Made by a program: the position numbers and the translations under genes | The notes under the pieces: generated by a model | Databases searched by the model: none | What the model was told of the DNA's origin: nothing | Seen by the model: only the letters and a program-made list of their open reading frames with translations | Part shown: piece by piece, positions 23,475 through 36,501 of the stretch | Layout: each line of letters begins with the position of its first letter | How positions within the stretch are numbered: the first letter of the stretch is position 1 | Source of the DNA: Tamarix chinensis | Taxonomy: Eukaryota > Streptophyta > Magnoliopsida > Caryophyllales > Tamaricaceae | Direction of reading: 5' to 3' | NCBI GenBank assembly: GCA_030549775.1 | Contig: CM060175.1 | Span: 39,421,915 to 39,485,914, forward strand | Length of the DNA stretch: 64,000 nucleotides

Positions 23475-24301
23475 TATCACAAAGGTGCTCAACAGTGAAA
23501 CAATAGAAAAGACAAGAGATGAGCTTACTAATGTAGAAAAGAGAAATAGAGACATGCTAACCGCCATGGAAAGATGCTAACAAGAAGTTGAGTTAGAGCT
23601 ACATGCCTTTTGAGCTCAATTCCAACTTTACGTAGCCCCCCTCAGCATCAAGCTCAAGTGGACACTCCTCCAATCGATACTGTAGTCCACTTTGATCATG
23701 TTCCCTTTCCTTCTCCTAATCCTATTATCACTAAAGACATTGAAGATTCTCCTATTGATACATCTCCTAGGGAGGTCTGACCAATTGGACATGTTATTAT
23801 TCAATCCACTAACTCCAAGGCCACTACTAGTGATGACATCAGTGATTCGCATGGGCCTACATCGATGGGTTTGACTATTATGTTTTTTAGCTCCTAACTA
23901 TGTACTTGGTTAATTTTATTATATATCCTCTATGTCATGCAAATATGAATTTAAACTAGGTAACTAAAACTATACTTTTCATTATATCCTACTTTGTCAT
24001 TTAAATGTTGTGTAAGGAAAGGTGTATGCACAAAACCTTTAGTGTTCGATCAGTTTCCTTTTAATTAATGCACTTGTTGTGGGGGAAATCTTGCACCCTA
24101 AAAGGGCAATGATTTCTTGACTAAATTCTTTTTAAGCCCTTCTACTCTCACCTTTTTTTTTATGGCTAAAAAGGGGAGAGAATTTGAGAGTCTCAGATTA
24201 AAAGTGCAAAACTGGTAAATGTGTGACTATCATTTCACTCATTACTCATTCACATTTACAATTATTCACTTTTTGTTTGCCATCATCAAAAAGGAGGAGA
24301 A
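23475..24301 (+). pseudogene. 3' internal remnant of a copia-like (possibly SIRE/Maximus-type) element
   Basis: Frame-broken sequence upstream of a polypurine tract. It begins with a coiled, K/E/R/N-rich stretch (about 23490-23580), followed by a P/S/T/D-rich stretch readable as VPFPSPNPIITKDIEDSP. Such a coiled tail before the 3' LTR is known for SIRE/Maximus-type copia elements, but with RT and integrase off-window or deleted this is an inference from layout and LTR ends. Confidence 0.45.
24288..24301 (+). promoter_or_regulatory. Polypurine tract of the copia-like element
   Basis: AAAAAGGAGGAGAA directly before the LTR, preceded by CATCATC. This closely resembles the CATCATCAAAAAGGGGGAGA tract of plant copia elements. 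Confidence 0.65.
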
Positions 24302-26291
24302 TTTTAACCTCAATGGTTAAGCAATGTTATTATGCTTATTTTGATGATAACAAATGGATTTTCATATCTATTGTGTTTCCTTAAGTATGTATATTAAACA
24401 AATCAACACATATAAATGGAGCAAAGCCATGAAGCCAAGAATTTGTTATGTCTTAAGTACATTGTAAAGAGTTAAGTTGAGCAAATGTCCCATTTCAAGC
24501 AATAACTCTTTAAAACTCTTTGCAAAAAAAATACGTGATTTGATTTCATATTATAAATCTTTTAAAAGTATTTTCTATATAAATGGATTGGTTATATTTA
24601 AAAAAAATGGATTGGTTCTAGTTAAAACCAACTAATTAGTCCTTTGACCGATCAACTAGTTGAGTTTAAACATAGCACCTTGTTGTGTTAAAACTCATAT
24701 AGATAGATTGGTGCATAAAACCGATTGACTAATTTCCTTGAATTGATCATCTAGGTAAACAAATGATCAACCAACCTATCCATAGCTTTTAATATTATAG
24801 AAACCCAGTTCATCTCTGTTTAAACACATTTAGCTCTCTCTTATTTTAATTGATAAGAAAAGAATATTTAGATTCTATGTTTAGGAATTTTTTAGTTGTG
24901 AAACAATCAAATGGTTTAACCAACCAGCTCAAGGGTTCCAATCTTGTAGAAACCCATATTGTATTTGTTTAAACACATCGAAGGGTTTAAGCAAACCCAT
25001 TGACTAGTTTAGAAACCAATCAACTGGTTTGACCAACAAGTCTATGGGTTTCAATCTTACAAAATCCTAGTTTGTCTCTATTTAAATACATTAACTAGTT
25101 CAAGAAAATTAATCAAATATTTTAGGAAAATTGATCTATTGGTTTATAAAAATAAATTAATCAATTTGAAAAAACCTCCATGGCTTTCAATCTTGGAGAA
25201 AGTAAATTTGTATCAGTTCCAACACACCAACTCATTCAGGAAAAACAATCGACTTGTTTAGCAAATCAATCTATAGATTTTATTTTTGCAAAAACCCAGA
25301 TGCTCTCTCTTTAAACTCATCAGTTGTTTATTTCCTAACAAATCAACTGATTGATAAACCGATCGACTAGTTTGAAAAACCAATCAATTGGTACATGGAA
25401 CACAATAACTAGCCTCACCATACCAAGATTGTGTTTAATTATGTTTTATGACTAACCATACAAAGTGCCAAACATATTGACTATTTTACAGAAAGGTAAC
25501 TTTCTATTTGTGTTGAAACATAAACAGTCTCGTTGGAACAAACCGTTTGACTGCCCATACAACTGATAGACTGGTTTCTAGTCACCTATCAATTAGTTTC
25601 TCCTGAATGATCAATTGGTTAGCATTAAATGCTAAATTTCTACCCATTGGGCGAGACATCTTTTTGGAAATTTATATCTAATGGCGATACATGTGGGTAA
25701 CACTTATAAATAAGATCCCTATACATTTAATACAACTAGAAAACTTTTTAGATCATTGATTATGCAATTACTCTCTTACAGTAAAATCATACAATTGCTA
25801 ATTCAATATTTTAAACTTTCATATTTATGATTTTTCACTGAAAAGTGTTCTTTACTCACTTCTCTTAGTTAGAATTGTTCTCAAATTGTTATATCATATA
25901 TTATGTCTAGCTAGATTACATCTCATTCAAAGATTGACACTTTTGTCTCTTATATTTGGTGAGAATCACTTGTAATGACAACCACCTTTCAAAAATCAAA
26001 GGGGCTAGTAACTATTTGCCTATCATTCTAAAGAGATTCAATTAATGAATATTGAGAAGATAAATAGGTAAAGTTATAAAACATCTCTTGAGAGTTTCAT
26101 TGAGATTTTAAGGCTCATAAACGGAGAAAAAAGTGATCATCAACGAAATATATTACTATTTCAAAAATTTAAGTAAAGAGCAATTCACTCTTATGCCACT
26201 GGACATTAAATGTAAAATTTTTATTCAGTCATTCAATTCCACAAAAACCTATTCACCTCCTCTAATTTCTTTTTGTTATTTTCCCTTTTCA
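24302..26291 (+). repeat. 3' LTR of the copia-like element
   Basis: About 1990 bp. It starts TTTTAACCTCAATGG (TG expected; the G has mutated) and contains the word TTTTGATGATAACAAA common near the start of such LTRs. It ends CCTATTCACCTCC...CCCTTTTCA, a typical copia LTR end. It carries an array of degenerate repeats. The matching 5' LTR lies outside the window. Confidence 0.6.
24590..25640. repeat. Degenerate repeat array in the copia-like LTR
   Basis: Roughly 105-140-bp units, about five, each with a phrase like TTTCAATCTT..AGAAACCCA..TTTAAACACAT (near 24785, 24930, 25043, 25175, 25280), joined by variants of CCAATCAACTGGTTT and GACTAGTTT. Similar ACTAG/ATCGATTGG words recur in LTRs E and G. 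Confidence 0.6.
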
Positions 26292-27349
26292 AGATCCTAT
26301 GTGCATAAGTTTGGGGAGGACATTGTGGATTTTCAGGGTTTGTCTAACGCTTGTGCTTATAATAAGTATATTTTGCTAGTCATTTTTTTTTGTATTTTTA
26401 TGTCAATATGTGGATATTCATTTTATATTTTTTTAGCAAACGCAAATGTATCTCCTTTTTTTTAGTGCATTATATTACATATCTATCTCATCGTTTCATA
26501 GCTTTATATCATTTATTTTATTACTTCTCTTGTACTATTATACCAATGGGCTATTAGGTGAAAAATACCTCTAAACTTTGAGATATGAGTTACTTTTTAG
26601 TCCCACACTCATATCGTTTAGGTATTTGTTTCACCTCTTATTTGACTTATGTGGTCGTACCACCTATGTATTTTTGTTTAGCTTCCACTTAAACAAAAAT
26701 TTTAGGGTCTTACAAGTGTCATCATAACTTTCGATTAAAATTACTCAAATTTTTAGCTTCCTCTATTTTTATTTTCTAAAAAATTTGAAGTGTTTGCGTA
26801 ATCAAAAATAGTTTAGTTGGTTGAGTGTGATTAGAAAGCTTAGGTGGCTTTTAGATATGATTTGTTCATATGATGCATATTTTCTATAGTTAATAAGATT
26901 TTTTCTTAACATTTTCTCTGTTTTATATTACACCATAACCACTCCAAATTGCACTTTACATCTTTTGGGTTCCTTTGTAGCACTTATAGAGGTGGTGGAA
27001 TATCTGGGTTAACACATTCCACCATCATCATTCCAACCACAACATTACACATCGGGGGATAAAGAAGATTTTCTTAGAAAGTTAAGTCACTGATCATCAC
27101 CTCCTTATATATGCCCTTTAGGATTACCCTATATTATTGGATTAATGGATTTGATGCTTCAACAATTCTATCAAGGTAGTGAGTCTCCAAGAGTTGGAGG
27201 GGCATCATAATTATGTATCATTTGAGGGATTTGGGCAATGAATCGTTGCGATGTGATTATATATTTTTACAAATGGTATTGATAACATGAGTAGATTTCA
27301 ACAATACCATTAAGGTTTATTTTTTTCCCTAGAGTTGGAAGTGAGAGAA
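26292..27349. other. Unassigned AT-rich spacer
   Basis: About 1.06 kb between the copia-like LTR and element F. A phrase such as AAAATACCTCTAAACTTTGA near 26562 resembles dispersed plant non-coding repeats, but I find no paired termini. No coding region is supported; the 110-codon frame at 26133-26465 spans the LTR edge and has no recognisable content. Confidence 0.5.
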
Positions 27350-28250
27350 TCTATTGCAAAAGTATATAACTCTCCTACTAAATCTCAAAACATTAAAGAA
27401 TTGACATTTGTAGAAATGGAACCCATTGCTCTTGGATTTCTTAAAATCCTTCCCCAAACCTAATTATACTTACGGTTTTTTAAGAAATTCTTACAGGTAT
27501 ATCACATATTTACTAGAAATATAATTAATCTAAAATACCAATTATATAATACGAGGACAAGAAAAAGGATGTACATAAGTGAACATCAAAGACAAAGCTA
27601 TAATGCAAGGCATTTTGCATGTATCACATGTTTGTATGGATAAGGTTTCTGTTTGCTTTGTTATTTTATATACAATTAAAAATTTATTTTTCTTATAATT
27701 TTAGGGAATGATTATATATTTTGTGTATGTGTGTACAAGGGTATTAGAAAGGTTTTTACTATTAGTTACAACTACTACTAATTAGTTATACTAATAGCTA
27801 CTAACATTTGAAGTTAGTTAATATTAAGGTTCAAGTGGATAGTTGAAGTCATTAGCACCAACTAATGTTGCTTCTAATATCTATATTAGTTCCATCATTG
27901 CTAAATTATTAAGGTTAGTTATTTAGTAGGAAGAGTCAAAACCCTAATTGCCCCATGTATAAATACCTTACAATCGTCTATTATACATGCCAATTTTTAG
28001 CGAAGTAAATTTAAAATTAAATTCCATTTATTCTTTCTTTTCTCCATGTAAGTGAGTGTTTGTGAGTTAGAGTGAGTTATAGGAATAAATATATTTTTTT
28101 CTTCTTAGAATTATTGAAGATTCCTTGGAAAAGTACGAATATCCTACATTAGCTGAGAAAATCTTTCATAATCGATCATCATTTTTTATCATTATTGAAT
28201 GATTCAAGATCTTGTAGTCATGAAGATTGGTTTCTCCATCTTCTTCCAAA
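27350..28250 (+). repeat. 5' LTR of element F (approximate)
   Basis: Shares an ordered series of blocks with the 3' LTR: TATATAACTCTCCTA, GGAACCCAT.(G/A)CTCTTG, AGTTACAACTACTACTAA, GAAGTTAGTTAATATTAA, and TATGAAGATTG/CATGAAGATTG near the end. The left edge is placed by alignment to 37877; the right edge is uncertain by about 20 bp. Confidence 0.65.
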
Positions 28251-29470
28251 TAATTTTTTATCAAATATTGTTTTTATTTTCACATTTTATTTTCCAACCT
28301 TTGATGCCATTATATTCCATGTAACAACACTTGCCTTCAACATTCAACTACATCTAGATTTTGTTTCAATTTTTATGATTACATATGATGACTTTTTTGT
28401 GAATGATATGAACAAAAATTGAGGGTTTTATTTAATATATTAGTTGAATAATATTATGTGTTGTTAGTTTTGGATACATTGCATATTCACTAGAAGGAAA
28501 AAAATACATGGAATGCATGATATTTGCATGTAGTTGAATGTTTGACTTTATAGAGTATAATTTTGTCCTTTGGTAAAAGTATTGATTAAATGTTATAGAA
28601 TTTTTATTTGTAAACTTTTGTCTCCTCTTTTCATGATCATATGTGTTTATATTTTTGTATATTTTGAAGTTCTACATTGGATATACATTTCATAAATATT
28701 ATGGATTCATCATTGTCACTGTTTCCTCATTTTAAATTTCGATTTTTGTCTTCAATTTTTCTTTTTAAGGAAAAAATTTGTATTAAAATATTGTGGTTTT
28801 ATTTTTTTTAACATAGTATATATAATTACATGTGGTTAAGTGTAATTACATTGGGTTTTGACATATTGAATGATTAGTAATGAACATTGTTTATGGTTGT
28901 TGTATTATTACATTTGTGTAGGGTTTTTGCTGTTGTGGTTTCCATCTCAACAACCTGGCAAGAATCATATTGTGTTTGTTATAAACCTTTTTGTTTTGAT
29001 ATTATTACTTCGTTATACATTTTTTAACTTATCTGAGTCTAAGAAACAACAAAGAACATAATTATGATTTGAGTTCGTGGTGAATGGTTGTTCAACATAT
29101 AATGATCGATGATAAAAAATAATTAAAGTAACTTTTTATGCCTTGCAAAAAGCTCTCATTGAATTATAATACTGCCAATCCTCTCAATCAACTCCTAATA
29201 ATGTAAACATAATTGCAATGCATGTAGTTTAGGCATGTTCATCAAGATTCAATTCAAAATATGTAAGAACAAGAAGAGATTAACAAGGATTTAGTTAAGA
29301 TCATGATAATGCAATTAGATCGATAAATGGGATGACATTTTAAATCATGTATGGAGTATGAATACAAGTCACAATTGAGTGGAAATAATCAATCCTTTTA
29401 TGAGCATCAATTGAGGTACAATCATATAGAAGATAAAGGTATGAAAAATTATGTCCTTGATTTTAATGAT
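28251..29470 (+). other. Leader region of element F, no recognisable content
   Basis: AT-rich stretch between the 5' LTR and gag. I could not identify a primer-binding site. Short frames here (28195-28422, 28870-29061) are hydrophobic AT-driven translations without domain features. Confidence 0.45.
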
Positions 29471-29960
29471 AAACTTTATATTGAATTATTTATTTAGTTG
29501 TTGCATAAAGTAGAGGCTATATTTAAATTCATGTCATATCATGATGAGAAAATATAAAAACTAGGTACTCTTAAATTTAAAAAATCTGCTAGAATATGGT
29601 AACATAACTAGATGATGACACAAGAAATGAATGGGAAATCAAAAATCAAATATTTAGATAATCTTGAAAATAACGTATTTTAGAAGTTCATACCTAAGGA
29701 TTATTAGCTAGTTAATTATATAAAACTAATTACCCCTAGATTAGGATTCTATGTTTTTATACTATAAAGTTTGAGAAGCTAGCATTTATATTTGATATTA
29801 AAGAGAGAAAAGAACAAAAGTATGCTAGATTTTTAGGAAGCTTAAATATGATGATTAAAGATAATGTTTAAACATGCATTTATGACTCTCTTGATGATGT
29901 GATTAAGAAATTTTTTTTATTTGAAAAGCAAATCAAGTCCACTAAGCTTCATCCCAAGAA
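29471..29960 (+). pseudogene. Gag remnant of element F
   Basis: Phrases of Ty3/gypsy gag in broken frames: L-K-F-K-K-S-A-R-I-W, then NGKSKIKYLDNL, and later KYARFLGSLNMMIKDNV with YDSLDDVIKK, matching the usual order of capsid blocks in chromovirus gag. Stops interrupt every frame. Confidence 0.6.
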
Positions 29961-30439
29961 AAGTACTTCCTCTTCTACAAAGTACTACTCAAATACACAA
30001 GCTACAAAATTTAGATCGTGTATTTCAAGTTCTATATATTTTGATTAAAATAAAGTTCCAACATAAAAGGAGAAAGGTAAATCCAAGATTAATGAAGTAT
30101 ATATATAGTAATATTTCTAATGGTGAGGACACAGACATTTTTATAGAGAGTTTCTAAACAAAATAGTGTTGTCATAAAATAGAGTAGTGTTATTAAAACT
30201 TTTGAAGAGGACATTGAGTTTGAGCCAAGTAAAGTAATTTTAAGTGAATATGAGGATGAGGGAAAAGCTATTTAAGTGCTATAAAGTATTCTATAATGAC
30301 AAAATATTGAGTAACCTAATCAACGAGAGAAAAATTTATATACTTAAGGAAGAGTGGGGGACCTTGTTTTTTGAGTTATCATTAATTTTTGTTTATGTAT
30401 AAATGTAGCAATTGAGAGGATGGTGAAGAACATTGATTT

Positions 30440-31610
30440 AGTATAACACCACATCTGAAGCCTCATTCTCTTCAACGAATCAAGAAAGATAAATGATTCA
30501 TGATCAATAAACAAATTCTAATCCTATTTTAAATTGGTAATCATCATGATGAAGTGTTATGCGATATTTTTCCTGTGGTTGTATATGGAATATTAATAGT
30601 TAGATAATAGAAATAAGATAGTGATAAACTCATAAAGGTACTACTAAGGAATATCTCATTGTGAAAGATAATAAAATACATAAATAAAAGATATATAGGA
30701 GTGATGATGCTGGCATAGTTAACCATAAAAATATTTTAATTTTACATGAAATGGTTATGGTAGATTGTATTAAAGAAGAGGATAACTTCAATGCTTTGGT
30801 TATCAAGTAATCCCAAGAAGGGAAGAAAATTTATGATAATCCTTGAATGCATGAGCTTCTTGATTAATTTAATGATCTTTTTCTTGATGACTTGGAACCT
30901 ATTTTACAACCTAAAAGAGGGATAGAACATGCTATAGACTTAATATCTTATGTGCCCTTACCTAATACACCAACCTATAGATGTTATCTTGAGGATGCTA
31001 AGGAATTATTAAAAAAAATCATATAAGAGCTTATAGGAAAAGGATGTTTGAGAGATAACATGAGCCTATGTTGTGTACTGACATAACTTATTCCAAGAAA
31101 AAAGATGGTAAGTGGTGCACATGCATTGATTCTAGGTCTAAACATAATATAAATATCAAATATCGGTTTTCAATATCAAGACTAGATGACATGTTATATG
31201 AGTTGTTTGGAGCATAAATATTCCCTATAATAGGTCTAAGGATTGGGGTATCGTCAAATGGGTATAAGACAATATGATGAAGGAAAAAATGTTTGAAACT
31301 AAATAGTGTCATTATGAGTGAATTATGATTCTATTGGGATTATGTAAAGCACCTACTTCATTTATGAGACTCATGAATGAATTTCTTAGTCATTTTCTTG
31401 GAAAATTATCTATAGTGTTATTAGATAATATACTTGCATGTAGTAAAAGTGATCATGATCATCATTTAAGGATTTTATTTGGTAAACTAAGGGAAGATTA
31501 ACTATATAGAGAAAAGAAAATGTATTTTTATGCCATTGAGTGTTGTTTTTATGATTATAGTGTAAGTAGTATAGGTATTAAAGTGCAATCCCCAAAAAGA
31601 TTCTAGAAAA
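30440..31610 (+). pseudogene. Protease-reverse transcriptase remnant of element F
   Basis: Around 30440-30600 the phrases K-P-H-S-L-Q-R-I and H-H-D-E-V-L-C-D-I match the gypsy segment that follows the protease. RT begins near 31040 (RESMSPCVV-like, then I-P-K-K-K-D-G-K-W-C-T-C-I-D) and continues SRLDDMLYELFGA. The catalytic YxDD box at about 31412-31436 reads L-L-D-N, so the second catalytic Asp is lost. Multiple stops: not functional. Confidence 0.7.
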
Positions 31611-31829
31611 TCAAGATTTATATATACCTAAATATATTCATGAATGATGGAGTTTCCATTAACTAAGCTTTTGTAGGAGGTTCATCAAGGACTTCTCAAA
31701 AATCGTTGCTCTAATTACACATCTCTTAAAGAAAGGAACATTCAATTAGGGATATGAAGCAACTCAAGCCTTCATGACATTGAAATTCAAGGTTTGTATG
31801 TATTGTTATTATCTTTACCTAACTTTGAT

Positions 31830-32123
31830 ACATTTTTTTTAAATTACATGTGATGCTAGTGGGGTAGGGATAAAAAGTGTACACTGACAAGAAAAAAAGG
31901 CATATTGTATTTTTATGGAAAAATTAAATGGAGCTAAATTGAATTATTCAACTTATGATAAAAGAGTTATATGCCATCATAAAATTATTAGAGACATAGA
32001 GTCATTATTTGAGACCTAAACCATATGTTATGCATATGGACCAAGAAAATTTTAAATGTTCCCATGGGTAAAGGAAAACTAGTACTAGGCAAGCAATATG
32101 AGGTAGTTTTGTACAATCCTTTA
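31830..32123 (+). pseudogene. RNase H remnant of element F, upstream half
   Basis: C-D-A-S-G-V-G-I at about 31850 (first RNase H Asp), then EKLNGAKLNYSTYDK, and T-R-Q-A just before the insertion. The frame runs to TSD CTTTA (32119-32123) and continues after E at 36502. Confidence 0.7.
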
Positions 32124-35100
32124 TGTAATGCCCCCATTTTTCACTACCAAAAAATTTCCTTATGAAAAAATTACTAAAGGGAAAATACAAATTTAACATC
32201 TGAAAAATGGGGTGCTACCACCGTATCTAGTATAAGAGGGATGCTTCACTACCAACCTTGCACTAGACAAGATGATAAGTATCTAATTAATCAAAAACAC
32301 AGGGAAAACAGTTGTACACAAGATAAGGAAAAATCATTATTTACAACCAAGGGTTACATAGGCCCAAATCTGTACAAGATACATATAAAGAAGAAAAATT
32401 AATTAACTAAAACAAGTTGATTTAACCATGAAGGCACCATGGTCACTAAAGGACCATAGAAAAAGTTTCCATGAAAAGCCTATGTTTAACGACCTGAGAT
32501 TTTGAGCAGAGGATAGACCACTCATTGGTTATCCTTATAAAACCTAAAACAAACCTCTTGATCATTGCATTGAGTAGGGGATTCAAACAATAACCCCATC
32601 AGTAAGCATACATACCGAGTAAACTAATCTACCACAATCATTCAAATCCTGGTACAAGAAAGACCCACATAACATACTTGTGTTATAACTTACCGAAGTG
32701 TGCATGCAACTTTCCTATCATGTCATTCACGTGTAGTCATGTAAGTAATAAAATATACAAATGGATCCATTTAATCATGCATAGTAATAATCATGTAAGC
32801 ATACAAGGCTATATAAACTTTTTAATATGGATATTGTCTACTCATGGATCATGAAGTAATTAGATTATCCACCATAGTAGATATAATATAATTTGCATGT
32901 TGTTGAGAAACTTCAAATTCATCCACAACTTCTAACCATGGATGATTCATGAGCATAATAACAGTAGATCTTGATTTAAATCATGGAACCATTTCAGCAT
33001 ATAAGCATGTACCACCATAGACATTCTAAAGGAACATATGATGAATATCAAATTACAAGTATGCCAGCATAAAGTATACAACATATTTATAGCTAAAAAG
33101 AGATGTGAGCTCATAAGGATTCATGAAGCAATGCGGATGCCATATTAAAAAACCATGGTTGTGTGATAAGTGTTGGTTGGTTACATCCTCTTAAATCTCA
33201 TTCCAAAGTAAATGGAGTATCTTTACTAATACTCAAGAAATATGTGAGTATATAATTATTTTATCCCATGTTCTTGATCAATAGGTGGGATTATTCCCCA
33301 TGGTCACTCAATACCATGAAAGTCATTCAAATAAGTTGATATAAAGTCCTAACTCATGCCAAAGAAACCTAATGGACATATGTTTGAGTTCCTACCAAAG
33401 AAATATGGATAAAAGTCATGGTCAATGCCACCCAGAGGTAACCAAAACTTTTAATATTGATACCCCCTAGTATAATAGAAGTGTGTAGAGTAGGTAAGGC
33501 AACATAATCTTTAGGATCCCACTTGAAGGTAAAGCTCAAAAGCACCCAAAGGTTAAAATACTCAATGCAGACTAAACCTTAGTAGCTAATTAAGGATCAA
33601 ATAATCCAAGCCTTTTATAGTGATCATTCAGTGTCTTATTAGCTCTGGCATGTCATTTCACATAAGGCCCATGATAATATCATACCAAAAATACTAGCCT
33701 TTTTCATTCAACACACCCATATGGGCTTCTCACATAAACCAGTGTTCCCATTTAGGGTTTCTTCAAGAGACTAATCCATTACACAATCCATTATACCAAA
33801 GGGATAAATTACTTGATGTGAACATCACTCATAATAATCTAATTCCACCATTAAATTTCCATTTATTTGCTTGTTAACAATTTAGCTCTTGATCATGCTA
33901 AGGTCAAAGTCATAATTCATTACTCAATCATAAACTTACCCATTTATTATAGGATGTTCCTATTAAATCCTATGGCTGAAGGTGATGGTTAAATTATAGG
34001 TCCATTAGAGTCCAATCCTAGCTCACCACTATTTATTTATTTATTTATTTCATTAGCTAAGTGGAAATCATTAATCACAGGTAAGGTCGACATAAGACTG
34101 ACCTATATGCTTATTTTATTTTCCTTTATCTTTGCAAAGTTATTTCACTTATGGTGTTCTCTTTGAAATACAGTGATATAAGTCACTATAAGTCCATTAT
34201 CATTCATTTCGATCCATTACATCCATATGAACCATGAGAAGAATCTATTTTTAGTAAATTGATCATCTATTTATGTTATGATCAAGAAGAAAGCCAAAGG
34301 CTTACTAAGGTCAAACATTGAATGATTTATGTTTATTTCCATTAATCCATTATTTAACTTCATTAATATAGATAATTTCGTAGATAACAGCCTCCTAAGT
34401 CATTATCTAATCATTGGAAACTCAAAAATCACATTTTGGAAGAAAAACATGCTAAAAAGCAAAATTAGCTGAGATAATTCAATCGATTTTAAAATTAGTT
34501 GATGGGTCTCATTGACTAGCCGACTAGTTTCATGGATAATTTGAGTGGTCAAGGCACTACTAGCCTTCTAGTAGCGATCAACTAATTAGTTGTTCAAACT
34601 CACCAATCAAATTTTTTGAGAACCAATTGATTGGTTTAGCTATACCAATCGATGGGTTTTACCTGAGGCTAAGACTTTTGGATTTGCAGACTAACTAATT
34701 GATTGGTGGAAAAAACTAGTGGAGTTTTCTAAGAATAAGTCGATCGGTTTAATTTAAGACGAAAACCACTAAAGTCACAATATAACTAGTCAATGGCCTA
34801 CTAAACCATCAGATTGGTCTAGGGCGAAAGTAGCACATAAAACACAATTTACACAAGACTAGATTTCATAACTTTATTCAATTAGATCTAATCATTAAAA
34901 TCAGGTTATTCAAGTAGCTCTACAAGTAATATTCACGAATTGAAATAAAAAATAGAAGAAATCATTGTAGGATTCATAATACAACATGCTAGCATATTAT
35001 GAACTTATTATGGGAAATCATGCATCGCATTCTCTTTTCACTAGGACATTATACAGCAAATCTAATCCACATATCACAAATATCATTATCACTTTAACCA

Positions 35101-36501
35101 CCTAAAACATCAATAGGTTTTGAATCTAGAAATATAGACACGAGATCCAATTATATGAACCTCTACACCAAGCCTCATACTAACCCAAATGTTCATTCCA
35201 CAATACCTAATGCTGGTATATTATCATCATTACAATTCAAAATACTATAGAACTATAACATATATATTGCAATTACCCATACCATTTCTACAATAGTTGG
35301 GGAAGATAATGATTTACATCAAAAGCTGAGTATCACACCCAAAAGAGCACAACTCTCTATAATCTCAAATCCTCTCTGTACACTAAAACACCGATCAATA
35401 TTTTCTTAATTAAACTATATGAAAACCATTATAAATTTGTGTAATGAAGATTTAATGATGTCAGTGACCTAGGAGAGGATATATGAGAAAAAACCCTTCC
35501 CAATGGAAAAAAATAGAGAATACTAGGAATTAAATTTAACCCTCATTCTTTTTCCTAATCAAATTCTATCATGACTAAAATCAAGACAGGAAGGAGATCG
35601 CAAGATTATTAGAAGAGGAAGAGATGATCAAAATGAAACAATAGGGAATGGAGAATGTTGAAGCAAGTGTAAAAGAAAAAAAGGGTAGTTTAGAGGTTAG
35701 GCTAGAAAGATAAAAATGAAGACTTTGGGTTTGAATTACTAACGGTTCGACTGAAAGGAGAAGGGTGAGGGAGTGGATAAATCAAGACCCCTAAACCCTT
35801 GTTTGAATTAAAGATTCAAGGTATAGGGTTTCAAGATTTCAAAGTAGACATTTCTTCAAAGATCTAGTTTGGTGAAACTACAAGGTTCTAGGTAGTGTAC
35901 CTAAGGAATTTTGAACATAAGAAGGGAATGGTGACAACAATAGACAAGAATCAAAGTTTAGTAAATATACTGAGTTTGTATATTTAGGTATTTCATTTAG
36001 GAATCTTGTAGAAGGGAGAGAAAATAGGGAATAGGAAGAAAAATGAGCTAAGGGTAGGTGACACTTCATAATTCCTCTTTCTTGAATCCATTGAAAATAA
36101 GTAAAATAGGCTTATTAAGTTCAGAAGTTTAGTAAAAAAAAAACATGAAAACCAACTAATCAAAATGCAGTTACAATATTGGAAAAGTTTTAGGGAAAGA
36201 TTACTAGGAAATATTGAGTTTTAAGTGCAACGAGGTTAGTCAAAGCAGTCGAATGGTACCCCAAACAAGTCAATCGAGTAGATGGGTTTCAAAAATAAAA
36301 TTTTTATGAAAAAAATAGTCTATTGATACCTTAAACAAGTCAATTGGTTTCTTGATAAAAAAGTTTTTTTAATTCAATCAAGCTTATCTTAGAACCATAC
36401 CAATATTAAATACATTTATGAAACAAGTTCGAACACACTTAGATCACCATTAAACACCCATATTAACACACATTAAGGACTCTTAAAAGTGTGGTATTAC
36501 A
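32124..36501 (-). mobile_element. Giant LTR 'E', probably a solo LTR
   Basis: A 4.38-kb block with TSD CTTTA (32119-32123) / CTTTC (36502-36506), one mismatch. Removing it joins the RNase H codons of F (V-Q-S-F into L-I-S-M-K). Ends TGTAATGCCCCC and GGTATTACA; no internal copy of the ends, no domain. It aligns in architecture with G and more distantly with B, C and D. Minus orientation is inferred from homology with G. The stretch 34470-34850 carries ACTAG/ATCGATTGG-type motifs. Confidence 0.75.

Noticed and set aside
26133..26465. 110-codon frame across the copia-like LTR end
   Set aside because: It spans the LTR boundary into AT-rich flank; F/Y/I-rich, no motif.
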